Shown here piece by piece: positions 11,111 through 23,200 of a stretch of DNA of 64,000 bases. Position 1 is the stretch's first letter; every line of letters starts with the position of its first letter. This DNA is from Artemia franciscana (Eukaryota; Arthropoda; Branchiopoda; Anostraca; Artemiidae), in the NCBI RefSeq assembly GCF_032884065.1, contig NC_088866.1, positions 61,854,435 through 61,918,434 on the forward strand, in the 5' to 3' direction. The position numbers and the translations under genes are program-made. The notes beneath the pieces were generated by a model. It was not told where the DNA came from. It saw only the letters and a list, made by a program, of their open reading frames with translations, and searched no databases.

Positions 11111-11440
11111 CCAAATACAAATATTGCATTGGCAAAAGATATAGGAAATAAAAAAAATTGACATTATTTCTGTATATTAGAGGTAAAGGAAACTGAAGCA
11201 CTTTCAGGATCAAGTGATTTTTTAAGGATTTTGTAAACCAGTCTCCTTACCAATAACCACAATTGTGCATTTGGTACCCAATATTAAAAGGGATACTTTC
11301 CCTTTCCAAGCAGAAAACATAGTTAATAATTTTCTCAGCAATAGCATTTCCACCATCCAGCTGAAAACTGTTAGCATACATTGTTGAAGAATATCTTTTC
11401 TCTACCTTGGAATGATGTTAAGTTTAGAATATAATTCTGG
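11111..11440. other. Spacer between TIR elements
   Basis: Nothing recognised. Confidence 0.4.
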
Positions 11441-12030
11441 ACAAGCTACTTTTTGCATTCTTGAAAATTGATTAGGTTAAAAAAAATCGAATTCTTGGTA
11501 ATAAATTAATGGCCAAATCATACTCTAGGAAGGTATTGCCAAGGTATATGTTGTCCATTTCTAATTTCTATGTTTTATGAATGTGCCTCCTTGACAAGTC
11601 TGTACCTTTTGGAATTTCAACAAAAATGCAGTATACAATAATTTTCTGTTCATTTTCCTCTGGTTTTAATTTTAGAAATGCAATTCCTGTTGTTTGAGTA
11701 GAATTTTAAGCCATGTCAATGGATTTGTTTTCTAAATTTAGGAAATGTAGCTTATTTGCAGATCATTGAAACCTCATAAATTTAGAGCAGGACTATGAAG
11801 CTGAAAATACTTTTTTTTAGATTCATTTAGGCAGAAGATCTATTCTGTAAGGTGTCACTCATAACACAAAGAATTATAAAGGTCATCAAAGGTCATTGCC
11901 CCCTTGAAGAAGGAGCAGAGGTAGGTACTTCAAAATACCTTCCTTGGACATACTTTAGTCTGTTGATCCATCCCTTAAACTTTCATTTTCCTAACCTAAC
12001 CATTTTCCAAGATAGCAAAAAGTAGCTTGT
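11441..12030. mobile_element. Related TIR element, copy C, opposite orientation
   Basis: The ends ACAAGCTACTTTTTGC and GCAAAAAGTAGCTTGT form a perfect 16-base inverted repeat. The interior matches copies A and B in reverse complement: the AATGCAATTCCTGTT and GCCATGTCAATG blocks mirror those of A/B. The outermost bases differ from the TAAAATTCTAG ends, so this is a sister subfamily or a copy with exchanged termini. Confidence 0.78.
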
Positions 12031-12074
12031 TTAAAAATTTGTATCCCTCCTTATAAATCTGTATCCTTGGTTAA

Positions 12075-12370
12075 TTGTATCCCTCCTTAAAGCATATCAC
12101 TTTACTCACACCTTTGTTTTTTCCAAATCCTCAAAATTTTTTGATTCAGTCAAATAAAGACCTTGCTAGTACTGACATGTCATCTACAAAAATCTTGAAC
12201 TTGGATGGTAAATGCAGCAGTTTTGCCAACTCTTGCCATGATTTTATAGATGGTGCCACAATTTTCCATTGATTAAATAAAGAGCATGAAAACAGTGACT
12301 TGAGATACAGTAGAATCTTAATCTCAGTTGATAAATGTAGTAGTTTTACCAACTCTTGCAGTAATTTCAT
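12075..12370. repeat. Two-copy tandem duplication of about 120-130 bp
   Basis: A block running from AAATAAAGA to AGTTTT(G/A)CCAACTCTTGC occurs twice in succession, about 120 bases apart, with moderate divergence. The overlapping short frames are not supported as genes. Confidence 0.6.
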
Positions 12371-12653
12371 GTATCATATTCAAAACAGACATTATGCTAA
12401 ATCTTGAAAAAAAAGGTAAAAATGACCAGCCAGTCAGTAGCATTCCTAGTCCTCCACCCCATGACAAGCTTTTTGGCTAGTAGCAATTCTGTCTTGCTTG
12501 CTGTTTCTTTAACAGTATTTCATAGCCAGCATGTAAAATAATGGAGTAGGCCTAGACTACACAGAACTTTGGCTATATGTTTACATATTAGAAGGGAATT
12601 GTGGTAAAGTGAAGGGATGTGCTTTGAGGAATGATCCAAGTAAGTATTTTATA

Positions 12654-12654
<1 letters not shown>

Positions 12655-12703
<49 letters not shown>
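12655..12703. repeat. (TA)n microsatellite
   Basis: An uninterrupted TA run of about 24 repeats. Confidence 0.97.
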
Positions 12704-12706
<3 letters not shown>

Positions 12707-13209
12707 ATTATGAGTCTGCTTTTGTGTCTTTAATGATTGAATCTCTTAGAGATTGCAGGTTTCAGTTGATAATGTGTTTTGGTCAATTTCTCCTTACTAG
12801 CTCCAATCACCAACATTTCCTACCACCTGCTGCCAACTCAGTACTTAATACCAGATAGAAGAACAAATTACTGCCAGGGCCTTGCAGAACTGATTGATTT
12901 AGTAATTCGTTTGTGCTGGGTTTTTTTTACCAGTGCCTGTAACAAAATGCCTTAGGACTCTTTTAAAATGACAGTGACATTTATTTTGTGATTTTTATCT
13001 ACAACTATGAAACCTGTCTTTAAATAAATGATTTCTGATTATGTTTTCAGTAGCTATCAGAATTTTGTAGTGTTTTCTTCCAGTAGATAATTTGGAATGA
13101 CCTGTATGCCTTTGTGTTTGCTTTGATGGCTGGACAAAGCAGGGCACAATGTCAGAGAGCTCACTGGGTAAAGGCTAATTCATGTACTTGCTACATCAAG
13201 CCTCTCATT
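12704..13209. other. Unassigned intergenic sequence
   Basis: No supported feature. Confidence 0.4.
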
Positions 13210-15420
13210 TAGAGGTAGGAGCTAATCATCTACAGAGCCATAGCCTGCCCTATTCTGGATCTTTTGGAGTGTTGGCAATAGCATTTTCAGAGCACCAGCA
13301 TATGGTGAGCATCCACATTTAGCTGTGGGTCTGATGCTGGACTTGTAGAATAGGACAATGGAGCTGGATGGAATAAGGTTTTTGGGTAACTCCCAGCTTT
13401 CTTGCACAGGATGTTATCCAACTATCAAGGTGGTTATTCTAAGAGAGATCAGTGGAAAATGAATCCCTGGTAGCCAAATCTGGTTGACTCTCTTTATAGT
13501 TTCATTTTTGAAAATGAAAATGGGGTGTTCACATGACACTTTTGACCTTGTAATAACAAGCTCCTGTGTTTTAATGCATTGAAGTTTATCATCCTTGCAA
13601 CAGACCACTTTTGAATTTTAAATAAATCCTTCTGTAGGGAAAGGAATTGTAGATGTTGTTAGCATAGGTCCCACAATACCTTGCAGTGAACAGTTAGAAA
13701 GAAAGCTCTTAATTACTTTTCACAGACATCCACAAATACCATATATATGGACTTTCTTCAGCAGTCTATGGTGCTATGCTTTGGCAATCTTGAATGACAA
13801 TAGCCTAATGTTATACACAATGGCCAAAAGTTCAATCCACTCCTGATGCTGGGCCACTAGGCAATATGATATTGAGCATTTCCTGTGGGATTTTATATTG
13901 GCAATTGCCTAGAAGGTTGTTCGATTCCAGGAACTGTTGAAATATTTTATTGGAGATACTCTCATAAACAGTGCCAACACAGTAGAGAAACCTATTAGGC
14001 CTATACAAGCCAACTCTTGCTGGATCAACTCTTGCTTACAATGATTGTGGGAAGGTTCTGGAGCAAAAACATATTTGGAAAAGCAATAAAAAAGGTCCAT
14101 CTAGCTCAGCACTGCAGAATTTGAGGACAAAATTTGGTATGTTGTCAGGACGTGTGACTTTGGTCACATCAAGATGCCACAAAATATGAAGAATCTTAGG
14201 AGCCTTAGTATTTGCTTGGTCAGAGAAATTTGATACTTCTCTTCTGTTGTCATCTAGATTCTTGAATTCAACAAAAGCCTTAGCAAGAGCTTCACCCTTT
14301 GCCTGAGGATCTTGTACCACAGTCCGGTTAATCTGTAAAAAAGGAACTGAAGTTCCCTTGGATGACAGTAAAGCCTCCTCAACAATTCTTCTCCAACTAT
14401 TTGCAAAAGCACCTTGAAGCTTGGGGGCAAGTTTATCCTTATACTCAAACTAGGACTACCAAATAACTATATCTTTGCATGTTTTGATGAATGTAAATAT
14501 ATCCTCTTTGCTCTTTGAAAGTAGCCATTGCTTTTGTGCCTCTTCTTTTGCTTGGATAGCCCTCTTACACTGGGTGTTGAACCATGGACTGTCCTTGCTG
14601 GACATCTGGATCTGTTTTAAAAAGATAGGTTTTCCAAAAGAGTCAAATATGGTTTTCTGGCACTTCTCTGTAGCTTTCCCTGGGCCTTCATGGAGGAAGG
14701 CTCGCCACTGCTGAGAGCATTGAGTGTTTCTCAAACTGTCCAAATCACCTCTGTTGTATTGCCAAATTGTTCACTCATGCTTTATTGGAGGCAGAATACA
14801 AAAGGTTTCCACCTGCAATGATGGCAATGTGGTCACTTGTGAAAGCAAGAGCGTCTAGCTTAAAGAAGTTTAGATGATCTGTAAGGAAGAGCTTAAAAGA
14901 AGATAATTTGTTTGGGCCATGATATGTGTCAAAATGACAAGTTGTTCCAGCCTTTAAGAGAGAGATAGGTCATACAAGTCTGAGTCCTCTTTATCAGTTT
15001 TTATGGTGTCAAGCCACATGCTATAATGTACATTGAAATCTCCATGAAGAATAATGGCTTAGCATACTTGCCCCCAATGTATTCAATGTAGCTGGTAATC
15101 TGGCAGATTGGAGGGCTATATATCATACCAACTATCACAGAATTGTTTGGGATGGTCATCCTAACCCACAAAGCTTCTTTGCCTGCTGAATCTAGGCATG
15201 AATATGGTATAGGTCTTTGTAGATAAACAGCAACACCTCCATATTTAGTGCCATCACTATGATCACTATCTTGCCTGAGGGGCGTGTATCCCTGAATGGG
15301 GACCTCACTGCTCTGTATTCCATGGTTGAGATTGGTCTCAGTTAAGCACATAATAGATGCTTTCACAGAGATACATTCTAATACTACACTGGCTATACAT
15401 GATGTATGAAACCAAGAGAG
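13210..15420 (-). pseudogene. Decayed non-LTR retrotransposon (endonuclease and RT fragments)
   Basis: Fragments of one LINE polyprotein lie in order on the - strand. First is an endonuclease portion (15366-15001) with CLTETNLNHG, GTKYGGVAVY and GMIYSPP, as in the APE-like nuclease of non-LTR elements. Next is a linker (14743-14456). The start of the reverse transcriptase follows (14320-14036) with KVTRPDNIPNFVLKF, and last comes the post-RT tail (13407-13222) with VLFYKSSIRPTAKCG. Frames shift between pieces and no catalytic DD motif could be read, so the copy is dead. The C-terminal style resembles Jockey/CR1-group elements. The clade assignment is tentative; the LINE assignment is firm. 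Confidence 0.85.
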
Positions 15421-15566
15421 GAAAGGTTATGATAAAAGAAAAATCAAAAAGGTGAGAAAACAAGGATTTTGTCTGCCAGTGACTTCAAAAGGTCAGGGTT
15501 TTTTCTTATGAGCACTGAGGACAACTTGGCGGAGGTCCTTGTCAAAATATTAGCTTGTTTTTGTTT

Positions 15567-15782
15567 TCATATTTTGCCACTGATGGATAAAATCCTCGTT
15601 TTCTCAGCTATTTGATTTGATTTTTCTTTTATTATATCCTTTCCTCCCTTGGTTTCATATGTGCTTTGACAGAGCTCAATAAATATAGGAACTGGGCAAG
15701 CTTGGATCTGAGCACATTGCACTGGGCTACTGTAAACAGGTCTGTTTGGATGATTGATGGATGTGCCACAGGTTGTCTGCAA
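15567..15782 (-). other. Open frame upstream of the LINE endonuclease, unidentified
   Basis: A 71-residue frame with no recognised motif sits just 5' of the decayed LINE on the same strand. It may be part of that element's first ORF or 5' region, but nothing in it proves this. Confidence 0.3.
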
Positions 15783-15794
15783 AAGGCTGTTTGG

Positions 15795-15935
15795 TCCAAG
15801 GCTTTTTAGTATTAGAAGCCCAGATAAAAAGATCTGGGCTTCAAGATGGCTTGAAGCCCAGAACTACTTGATTTTAATTCAAAATCAATGGTTTTAATTC
15901 AAGAACTTGAATTCAAGTAATGATGTCAGTTCGTT
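15795..15935. repeat. Small foldback element
   Basis: AAGCCCAGAT...ATCTGGGCTT forms a hairpin, followed by a further CTTGAAGCCCAG copy and ACTACTTGATTTTAATTCA. The last block is shared with the foldback element at 44676-44945, so the two belong to one family. Confidence 0.7.
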
Positions 15936-17145
15936 TGTTGATAGATAAGTCTATCTATCATCCATCCATGAGTCATTCCTAGGGCAGTAATAAGGTAGAT
16001 AGTCATAGAACTAAAGGATGAAAGAATTGGATTGATTTTGGGCTGATGTGTGACGGACAATGTTCACTGGACTTGTATGCAAAATCTTAGACTGAATTTG
16101 CTTGGACTCGCAGGTAAACAAGTGAAGCCTAAGCCTAATATGCTTGGCCACTTGTAGTCTAAAGGTGGAATACCGTGTCATAGGATTATGTATCGTATAT
16201 ATTATTTGTGTAAAATAAAGTTATAATAATGGAAAAGTTTTTGATAATGGGGATTATTTTTTCTTTAATGATTATTGTTTTTCATTATTCTCCTTTTGAG
16301 AGTAAAGGGATTTTTTCTTGTTTGGGAGCCATGACAGACCGCAGTTTAGAAAAGATTTGAAATGCTAAGAAAAGCCACTGTGAGTAGGGCCTCCTGTGGT
16401 GGGAGGACGTCTTTTATTACAGTAAAGGCAATTCTTTTTATGGATTGTTTCTTTGTTTTTAGTATATGGTGGATTGAAGTGTGCCCGGTTTGGCTACCAT
16501 TTAATCTTTTTTAAAGGTAGTTTAGATGATTTCTTCAGTTTAAAGTAATTTTTTTTTAAAGTTGTCATCATTGAGAGGAGCAGATGGGGTTTGTTTAAAA
16601 GAAAACCCTATAAAACCAGAGAAACACGATCATAATGCAGTGACCTGCTTTATGATTGTGTAAGATAAACAATTAGATACAATCGATGACTGAAAAAAGA
16701 CTTGTATCACAAACAAAAATAAAGAACATAGTTGAAAACTTGAGAAATAAAATAAACCTAAGATTAAAAACTCGTCACTTAGCAATAATAAATGGAAATA
16801 AAACATTAATATAAAAAGCGGCAATAATTATTGTTCTCAAGGCTACAGAAAATCAGGTGATTTGTATCTACACTATTAAGATCACTGTGGATGGAAGAAG
16901 TTTCTAAGGTACTTTATGATAAAGTGGATGACACTTTCCTGAACCACTCTGTAACAAGATCAATTGGTGTAAAAGTTGGGATAGCTGAGGAGGTTAAGTA
17001 GGGGATACAGAGTCTGTAGAAGGTGTGAAAATGAAGGAACATGTCCTCAGTCGGTCTTTGCTGGATTTTTATGTAAAAATATATTATACCATTGTTGAGT
17101 CTAACTAAGTATTTTGTCTATCTATGGTTTTATTTCTTTTTTCAG
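15936..17145 (+). other. Region upstream of the first CUL3 coding exon
   Basis: No promoter motif or 5' exon can be placed with confidence. The pyrimidine tract ending TTTTTTCAG at 17145 looks like a 3' splice site. This suggests that a non-coding first exon, and therefore the transcription start, lies further upstream. Confidence 0.4.
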
Positions 17146-17236
17146 GTTTCTGGATCAGACCTAGCACTGTATAACCATGAATAGAAATAACTGTCCACCT
17201 CGCAGGGAGGCTAAAATGAGAATCCGAGCCTTTCCT
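17146..17236 (+). CDS. CUL3: CUL3 first coding exon (coding from 17177)
   Basis: The coding part starts at ATG 17177 and encodes [20 protein letters not shown] (20 residues), ending in front of donor GTGAGT. The KMRIRAFP motif is the conserved end of the cullin-3 N-terminal extension, which in known structures helps grip BTB adaptors. An acceptor-like TTTTTTCAG ends at 17145, so 17146-17176 is read as 5' UTR. The start was chosen because it is the first ATG after that acceptor and gives the expected extension length (20 residues here, 22 in human). A second in-frame ATG (the M of KMRIR) could act as an alternative start. Confidence 0.9.
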
Positions 17237-20200
17237 GTGAGTATTCCTTTTTCTACAAATTAAGCTTCATTAGAATTGTAGTTTTGAAGTTCTGATTTGC
17301 TATTTCTGATTCTAAAACTAAGTTGTTTTTTTTTTATAATGAAAAATCTGTCTGAAGTCAGTGGAATCCTGAATGTGTTGATTCATTGTTACATTTCTGC
17401 AATTTATGTAGAAAAGCAACTATGGCTGCCCTGTCTTGTCCCTTTCAAAACCATTTACTTGAAAATAATATTGTTGACTAATATATTTTTTGAAATGTAG
17501 TTTTGACCTGAGAAAACGCTTTTGATGTAATAATAATAATAATAATTTATTTTTGACCCGCTACAAAAAATCAAAGCGGAGTACCAATAAAAGAAACAAA
17601 ACAAACACTACACAAAACAAGAAACTAAAGCAAACGAGTAAGGCCCCCGTGGGCGGGCAGATACTTATAAGTAGACTGGGGTATTTTGCCAGCAAGCTCT
17701 GTGAGCTTCGACCCAATATCCGGGAAACTATAAATAGATATGAGGCTCCTATTCCTATACCATGGAGGCAGATACAATAGAAAACGGGAAAAACGGAAAT
17801 AATAAGAACGAATTGAACTGATATCTTTTTTATGAAAAATAGGGTAAATACCAGAAAGAAACAAAACCGAATGATCTATAAAAACCGAGTATAATTTAGC
17901 AAGAGACTTTCTATTGTATTTACCTCGGTTAGCAACAATTTTAGAGTAACTTAATTGGATTTTCTTCTTGGAATCAGCAACAGTGAGAGTCCGTAAGGAT
18001 TTTAGAGTTTTACTAACGTTAATTCCCAGCCACCGAAATGAAGAAACCGACGGGATAGAAAAAGATCCACAGATTAGAGGAGTAGTGATATTGCTATTAA
18101 ATGAAAGATATTCATACTTTGAAAGATTAAGAGAAAGTCCAATCGCATGAAGTTTAGATGCTACTGTTGAAACAGACAAAGAGAGCCCTTTTTTAGTCCT
18201 ACTGATCAAAAGAATATCATCCCCATAGGCAAGATAAGAAATATTTACAGAATTGAGGATGCAAGTAGGTGGGAAAGAGGAAAGGACTTATGATATACAA
18301 AGTTTGAAAATAGAGGGGGATAGGATAGCACCTTGCCGGACCCCACGTTGTATTGGAATTTTACTATCTGAAACCCTCATATCCGTTTTAATCCGCAAAA
18401 AGGAATTTGAATACCAATATCTAAGAAGAAAAATTACCGATATGTTGATACCGTGACTAAAAAGGGAAAAGATAGCTTGGGAATGCGTAACAGTGTCAAA
18501 GGCTTTGGAGAGATCCAAAGCACATAAATGTAACTCGAATCCCTTTTTAGTAGCCTCAGTAAGAACATTAGCCAAAATTCGATGAGCCTGCTGGCAACCT
18601 ACCCCAGCTGAAAACCCAATCTGATTTTCACCAAAATATGCCGAAGAATTAACTGATGGCAGGAGAAGATACTCAAACATTTTGCTTATATTGCAGGAAA
18701 CCGTTATAGGCCTGTAAGATGCACACTCAGTCGGAATCTTTCCTCTTTTCAGGATTGAAGTAACTGTTCCACACAAAAAACTTTCAGGCACAACCGAGGT
18801 GCATAAGCACATTTGAAACAGAAGTTGTAAATGTTGGACTAGAGCTGGACAATCAACATTTAGGTGTTTGACACTTATACCATCACAATCAATAGAGCTA
18901 GACTTAAGCTTCTTTATAGCTTGTGCCTCCGAAACTAAATTAACTGGGAGGATTTGGTTCTGGCGGAGTGATATGGGAAGCGCAGAAATAAGAAACCTCA
19001 TAAAAGTAGCATGAACAAAATGGTTTATAGTGTTGAAAATCTGGTCGTAATATTTGCACCAAGCAGCAGGACTAATTGGGCTACTTGTTGACGAAGAGTC
19101 ATCGATTTTATTTGAATTTACCACATTTTTCCAATCGAAATTACTTGACGGGAATTTGCAAATTTTAGATTTTGCAGACCGTAAATACTTTTTATACTCT
19201 AATTTAGTTTTCTGTTTAAGCTGAAACACTACACCACTACGTGGTCGTTCGCAAGAAACCCAAATACGTAGCCAAAATTTGGCTTTATTTTTCACTGATT
19301 TTAGACCCGGATCCCAAGACCATTCAGGCTTCCGCGTATTAAATTTAACACGTTCTTCGGGAACAGCCACCCTCTCAGCTTCCTTCATGCATGATATAAT
19401 ATCAAAATAATATTTATTCAGAAAATTCTTATCATTTACAAATTTAGATCCAACCTGAAGTAGCTGAAAAGGAACTTTTATCCTAGACAAAAAAGCTGTA
19501 AGGGTAGAAGTATAAAGAGCCCAATTAGCCTTATTCCAATTTCTTCTGGTAAACCATCTACGATTCCCACGTCTATTAGAACTATCTTGCGACAGAGAAA
19601 TACCAAGCATGAAGGAAATTGGTAGGTGGTCTATATTGCTTTCTATTTCATGTACAGAAACAGTCGAAACAGATAAATTGGGAGAGCAAAGAACATGATC
19701 AATATTAGTAAGGCTCCCAGAATGATGGATGTAAGAAAACGGACGATTCTTATCCACTAGCTTAAACTCAGATAAAGACTCGAAAACCATATCAGATCGA
19801 ATATTTGAATTCAGTAAATCAGCATTAAAATCCCCGGCGACAACAAATTGATAACCGAGAGATGATGCGGATTCTGTCACTTTTTTCAAAACACTACAGG
19901 TCTTGGCAAACTTATTCAGTGATTGAACCGACTTACGATCACAAGGAAAGTACACGTTAATAAGTATTAAATCGGCAATTCGCACGGCCAAGAGGTTTTC
20001 GTCGCTATGGAACAGCCCAGGCGTCGTGGATGAAAAGGAGCTACGTCTCAGTATACAGGCGAGGCCTCCGGAAGGTCTACCAAACGTAGATCTTGCAGCA
20101 CTCACAAAAGTAATATGGTTTGCACTCTGTTTCAACAAGTTGGTATTATCTGAAGATAAAAGATGCTCTTGAAGACAAACGATGTCATAGTTGCTCGAAA

Positions 20201-23200
20201 ATTCGTCAATGATGTGCTCTTTTTGACGTGTTCCATTTATATTGTACGAAATAACCGAGAATTTTTGTGACATCATTTTTTCACAGCGGTCGCAATACGA
20301 GACTTGAGCACTGGACATAGTAGACTATATGAAGTGTGAGAATCGCCGCAGTTTGCTCATTTAGGTCTATTTGTACAGGGCGCATCTTTCGAAAAAATGT
20401 GATTTTCGGCGCAGCGCGCACATTTTTCCACCTGACTGGTACAATCGTTGATAAAGTGATCAGGAGACCTGCACTTAAAGCAACATCGCGGTACACTTAT
20501 GAAATCATAAATTCTGAAAATCTCGTAACCTATCGTATGTTGAGACAGTAGTCTTACTTTTGAGGTAAAGTTCTTTATGGCCCTTTTGTCTATCCTTTTC
20601 TTCCTTTATTGTCTTCTTTCTTTGTATTACATCTTAATGCGCATTTATATATAAAACCAAGAACATAATTTTTTAAACCACAATGGTCTGCCATAACATA
20701 AAGAAAAAAAAAACGATCACAAATGGGTTTTTTAAAGGCCAAATGAAAATACTGAAGAGTATTGACTAAATATCGAATATTGACAAAGGAATTGTCCAGC
20801 ACTACAGAGAAGCTGTTCAAACGTATAAATACCAACATTTAGGTCTAGCTTTGAACAGAGATTCAGATGATTTAAGAATAAATGAGTCGCATTTCGGTTT
20901 TCTCAAAAAAGAAGCTGATACTTTTGTAATCCCTGAAATAAATCTTGAACCACTTCCCCAATCACATGATCAAATACATCATCAACCCCTCAGGTCTGAA
21001 AGGGTATCAGCAAGAAATGCAACGGTTAAGATTAGAAATCAGGTGACCTGGCTCTCTAATTTATTCAATTGCTGCTTCGTTTGTTTGAGTGAATGAAATG
21101 TTTTCTTTTATTTCTCAATTCTTCGTTAGTATCCGCTGATGACAGTTCATATTTGTTCGGATTTTATGCAAATCGCGGATATTGGCGAATAACTCACTTT
21201 ATTGTTTGTTAGATATTTGATTTTTATTCTTTTAATTTTTGGTCTTTTATTGAATTTTATGTAATTTTTTAGGCGTTATTTCATTGGTTTTGTTATAATT
21301 TCCCCACATGTTTTTTTTTTTTTTTTTCCTTGATAGTATTATTTTGTTCGCGCTGAAGAAGAGAGGCGGTTGTTCTCTCGAAATATTCGCTTTCTGTATT
21401 TTCTTCGGTATTTTCATTTGGCCTTTAAAAATCCCATTTTTGATCGTTTTCTTTCTTTTATGCTATAAACAAGAGCTAAGAGCTCCTATGGCACTTGTGA
21501 CGAGGTCGGAAGAGCCCAGAGCTCATATAGTGTGACCTCTGGCAAAATTCTAAGAATCAATAGTTTGCTTTAAAAGGAAAATCCGAAGCTCAATGCCGGT
21601 CGGGATTTGAAATAAGAGCTCTGAGTCACGAGGTCCCTCTAAATATCAAAATTCATTAAGATCCGATCACCCACTCGTAAGTTAAAGATACCTAAATTTA
21701 TATAATTTTTTCTCCCTCTTCTGCCCCCCCCCCCCAGATGGTCGAATCGGGAAAAACGACTTTATCAAGTCAATTTGTGCTGCTCCCTGACACGCCTACC
21801 AATTTTAATCGTCCTAGCACGCCCAGAAGCACCAAACTTGCCAAAGCACTGAACCCCACCCCCTAACTTCCCCAAAGAGAGCGGACCCAGTCTGGTTACG
21901 TCAATCATGTATATACGATATTTACAAGTGTTTTCCAAGATTTCTGGTTTCCCCCTCGAACTCCCTCCAATGTCAACAGATCTGGTCGGGATATGAAATA
22001 AGAGCGCTGAGACGTGGGTTCCTTCTAAATATCAAATTTTATTAAGATCCGGTCTCCTATGCTTAAGTTAAAATACCTCAATTTTTCTGATTTTTCCTAA
22101 TTAACAACCCCCAATTCCTCTAAAGAGAACGGATCCGTTCCAGTTATGCCAATCACATATCTATAACTTGTGCTTATTCTCCCATCAAGTTTCATCCCAG
22201 TCTCTCCACTCTAAGCGTTTTCCAAGATTTCCGGTTTTCAAGATTTCCGGTTTCCCCCTCTAGTTCTCCCCAATGTCACCAGATCTGGTCGGGATTTAAA
22301 ATGACAGCTCTAAAGCACAAGATCCTTCTAAAGATCAAATTTCATTAAGATCTGGTCACCCGTTCATAAGTTACAAATGCCTCAGTTTTTCTAATTTTTT
22401 CGAATTACTCCCCCAACTCCACCAAAGAGAGTGGATCCGGTCCGGTTGCTTCCGTCACATATCTCGGACTTATGCTTATTTTTCCCACCAAGTTTCATCA
22501 CGATCCCTCCACCCTAAGCGTTTTCCGAGTTTGTTAGGTTCCCCCTCCCCCAACTCCCTGCGATGTCACCGGATCCAATCAGGACTTAAAATAAGAGCTC
22601 TGAGACACGATATCCTTCCAAAAATCAAATTTCATCAAGATCCGATCGCCCGTTCGTAAGTTAAAAATACCTATTTTTTCTAATTTTGCCGATTTAACCG
22701 TCCCCCCACTCCCCCCCCCTCAGATGGTCGAATCGGGGAAATGACAATTTATAATTTAATCTGATCTGGTTCCTGATACGCTTGACAAATTTCATCGTCC
22801 TAGCTCACCTGAAAGTGCCTAAAGTAGCAAAACCGGGACAGACAGACCGACAGAATTTGCGATCGCTATATGTCACTTGGTAGATACCAAGTGCCATAAA
22901 AACCGAGATGTCATGATAACTACTTATATTCCTATTATTAAATTATCGCAGTTTTCATGGTATACACTCCTCCCCAACCACACCATTTAAGATTTCATGA
23001 TTTGATCCCTTCCAAGAAGCTCCGACTTCAGTTGGAGTTTATTTTGTATCCTCTTGCAATCCTATTTGATGATGTATAGCTTATTTAGCCAAGCTGATAG
23101 TTCATCTTGATCCTAGCTGGATTACCAAAGTGTATAACGTGGTCTAAGTATTTTAGCTTTTTTTTCCACTACAAATTAATTGTTATTGTGGGGTGGACCC

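Larger units (their letters stand above)
17525..20607 (-). mobile_element. Nearly complete non-LTR retrotransposon with gag-like zinc knuckles
   Basis: On the - strand the order is: end of a gag-like ORF with CCHC knuckles (20607-20315), an ORF with APE-type endonuclease and reverse transcriptase (20318-17625), a short 3' UTR, and a tail of TTA/AAT triplets (about 17525-17545). A triplet tail and knuckle-bearing ORF1 recall I-like and related LINEs, but the clade is not settled. The 5' part of ORF1 is missing; the element stops near 20607, close to a Penelope-like fragment. It sits in CUL3 intron 1, antisense to the gene. Confidence 0.88.

Noticed and set aside
18253..18456. + strand frame inside the intron 1 LINE
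   Set aside because: It is the shadow of the - strand reverse transcriptase.
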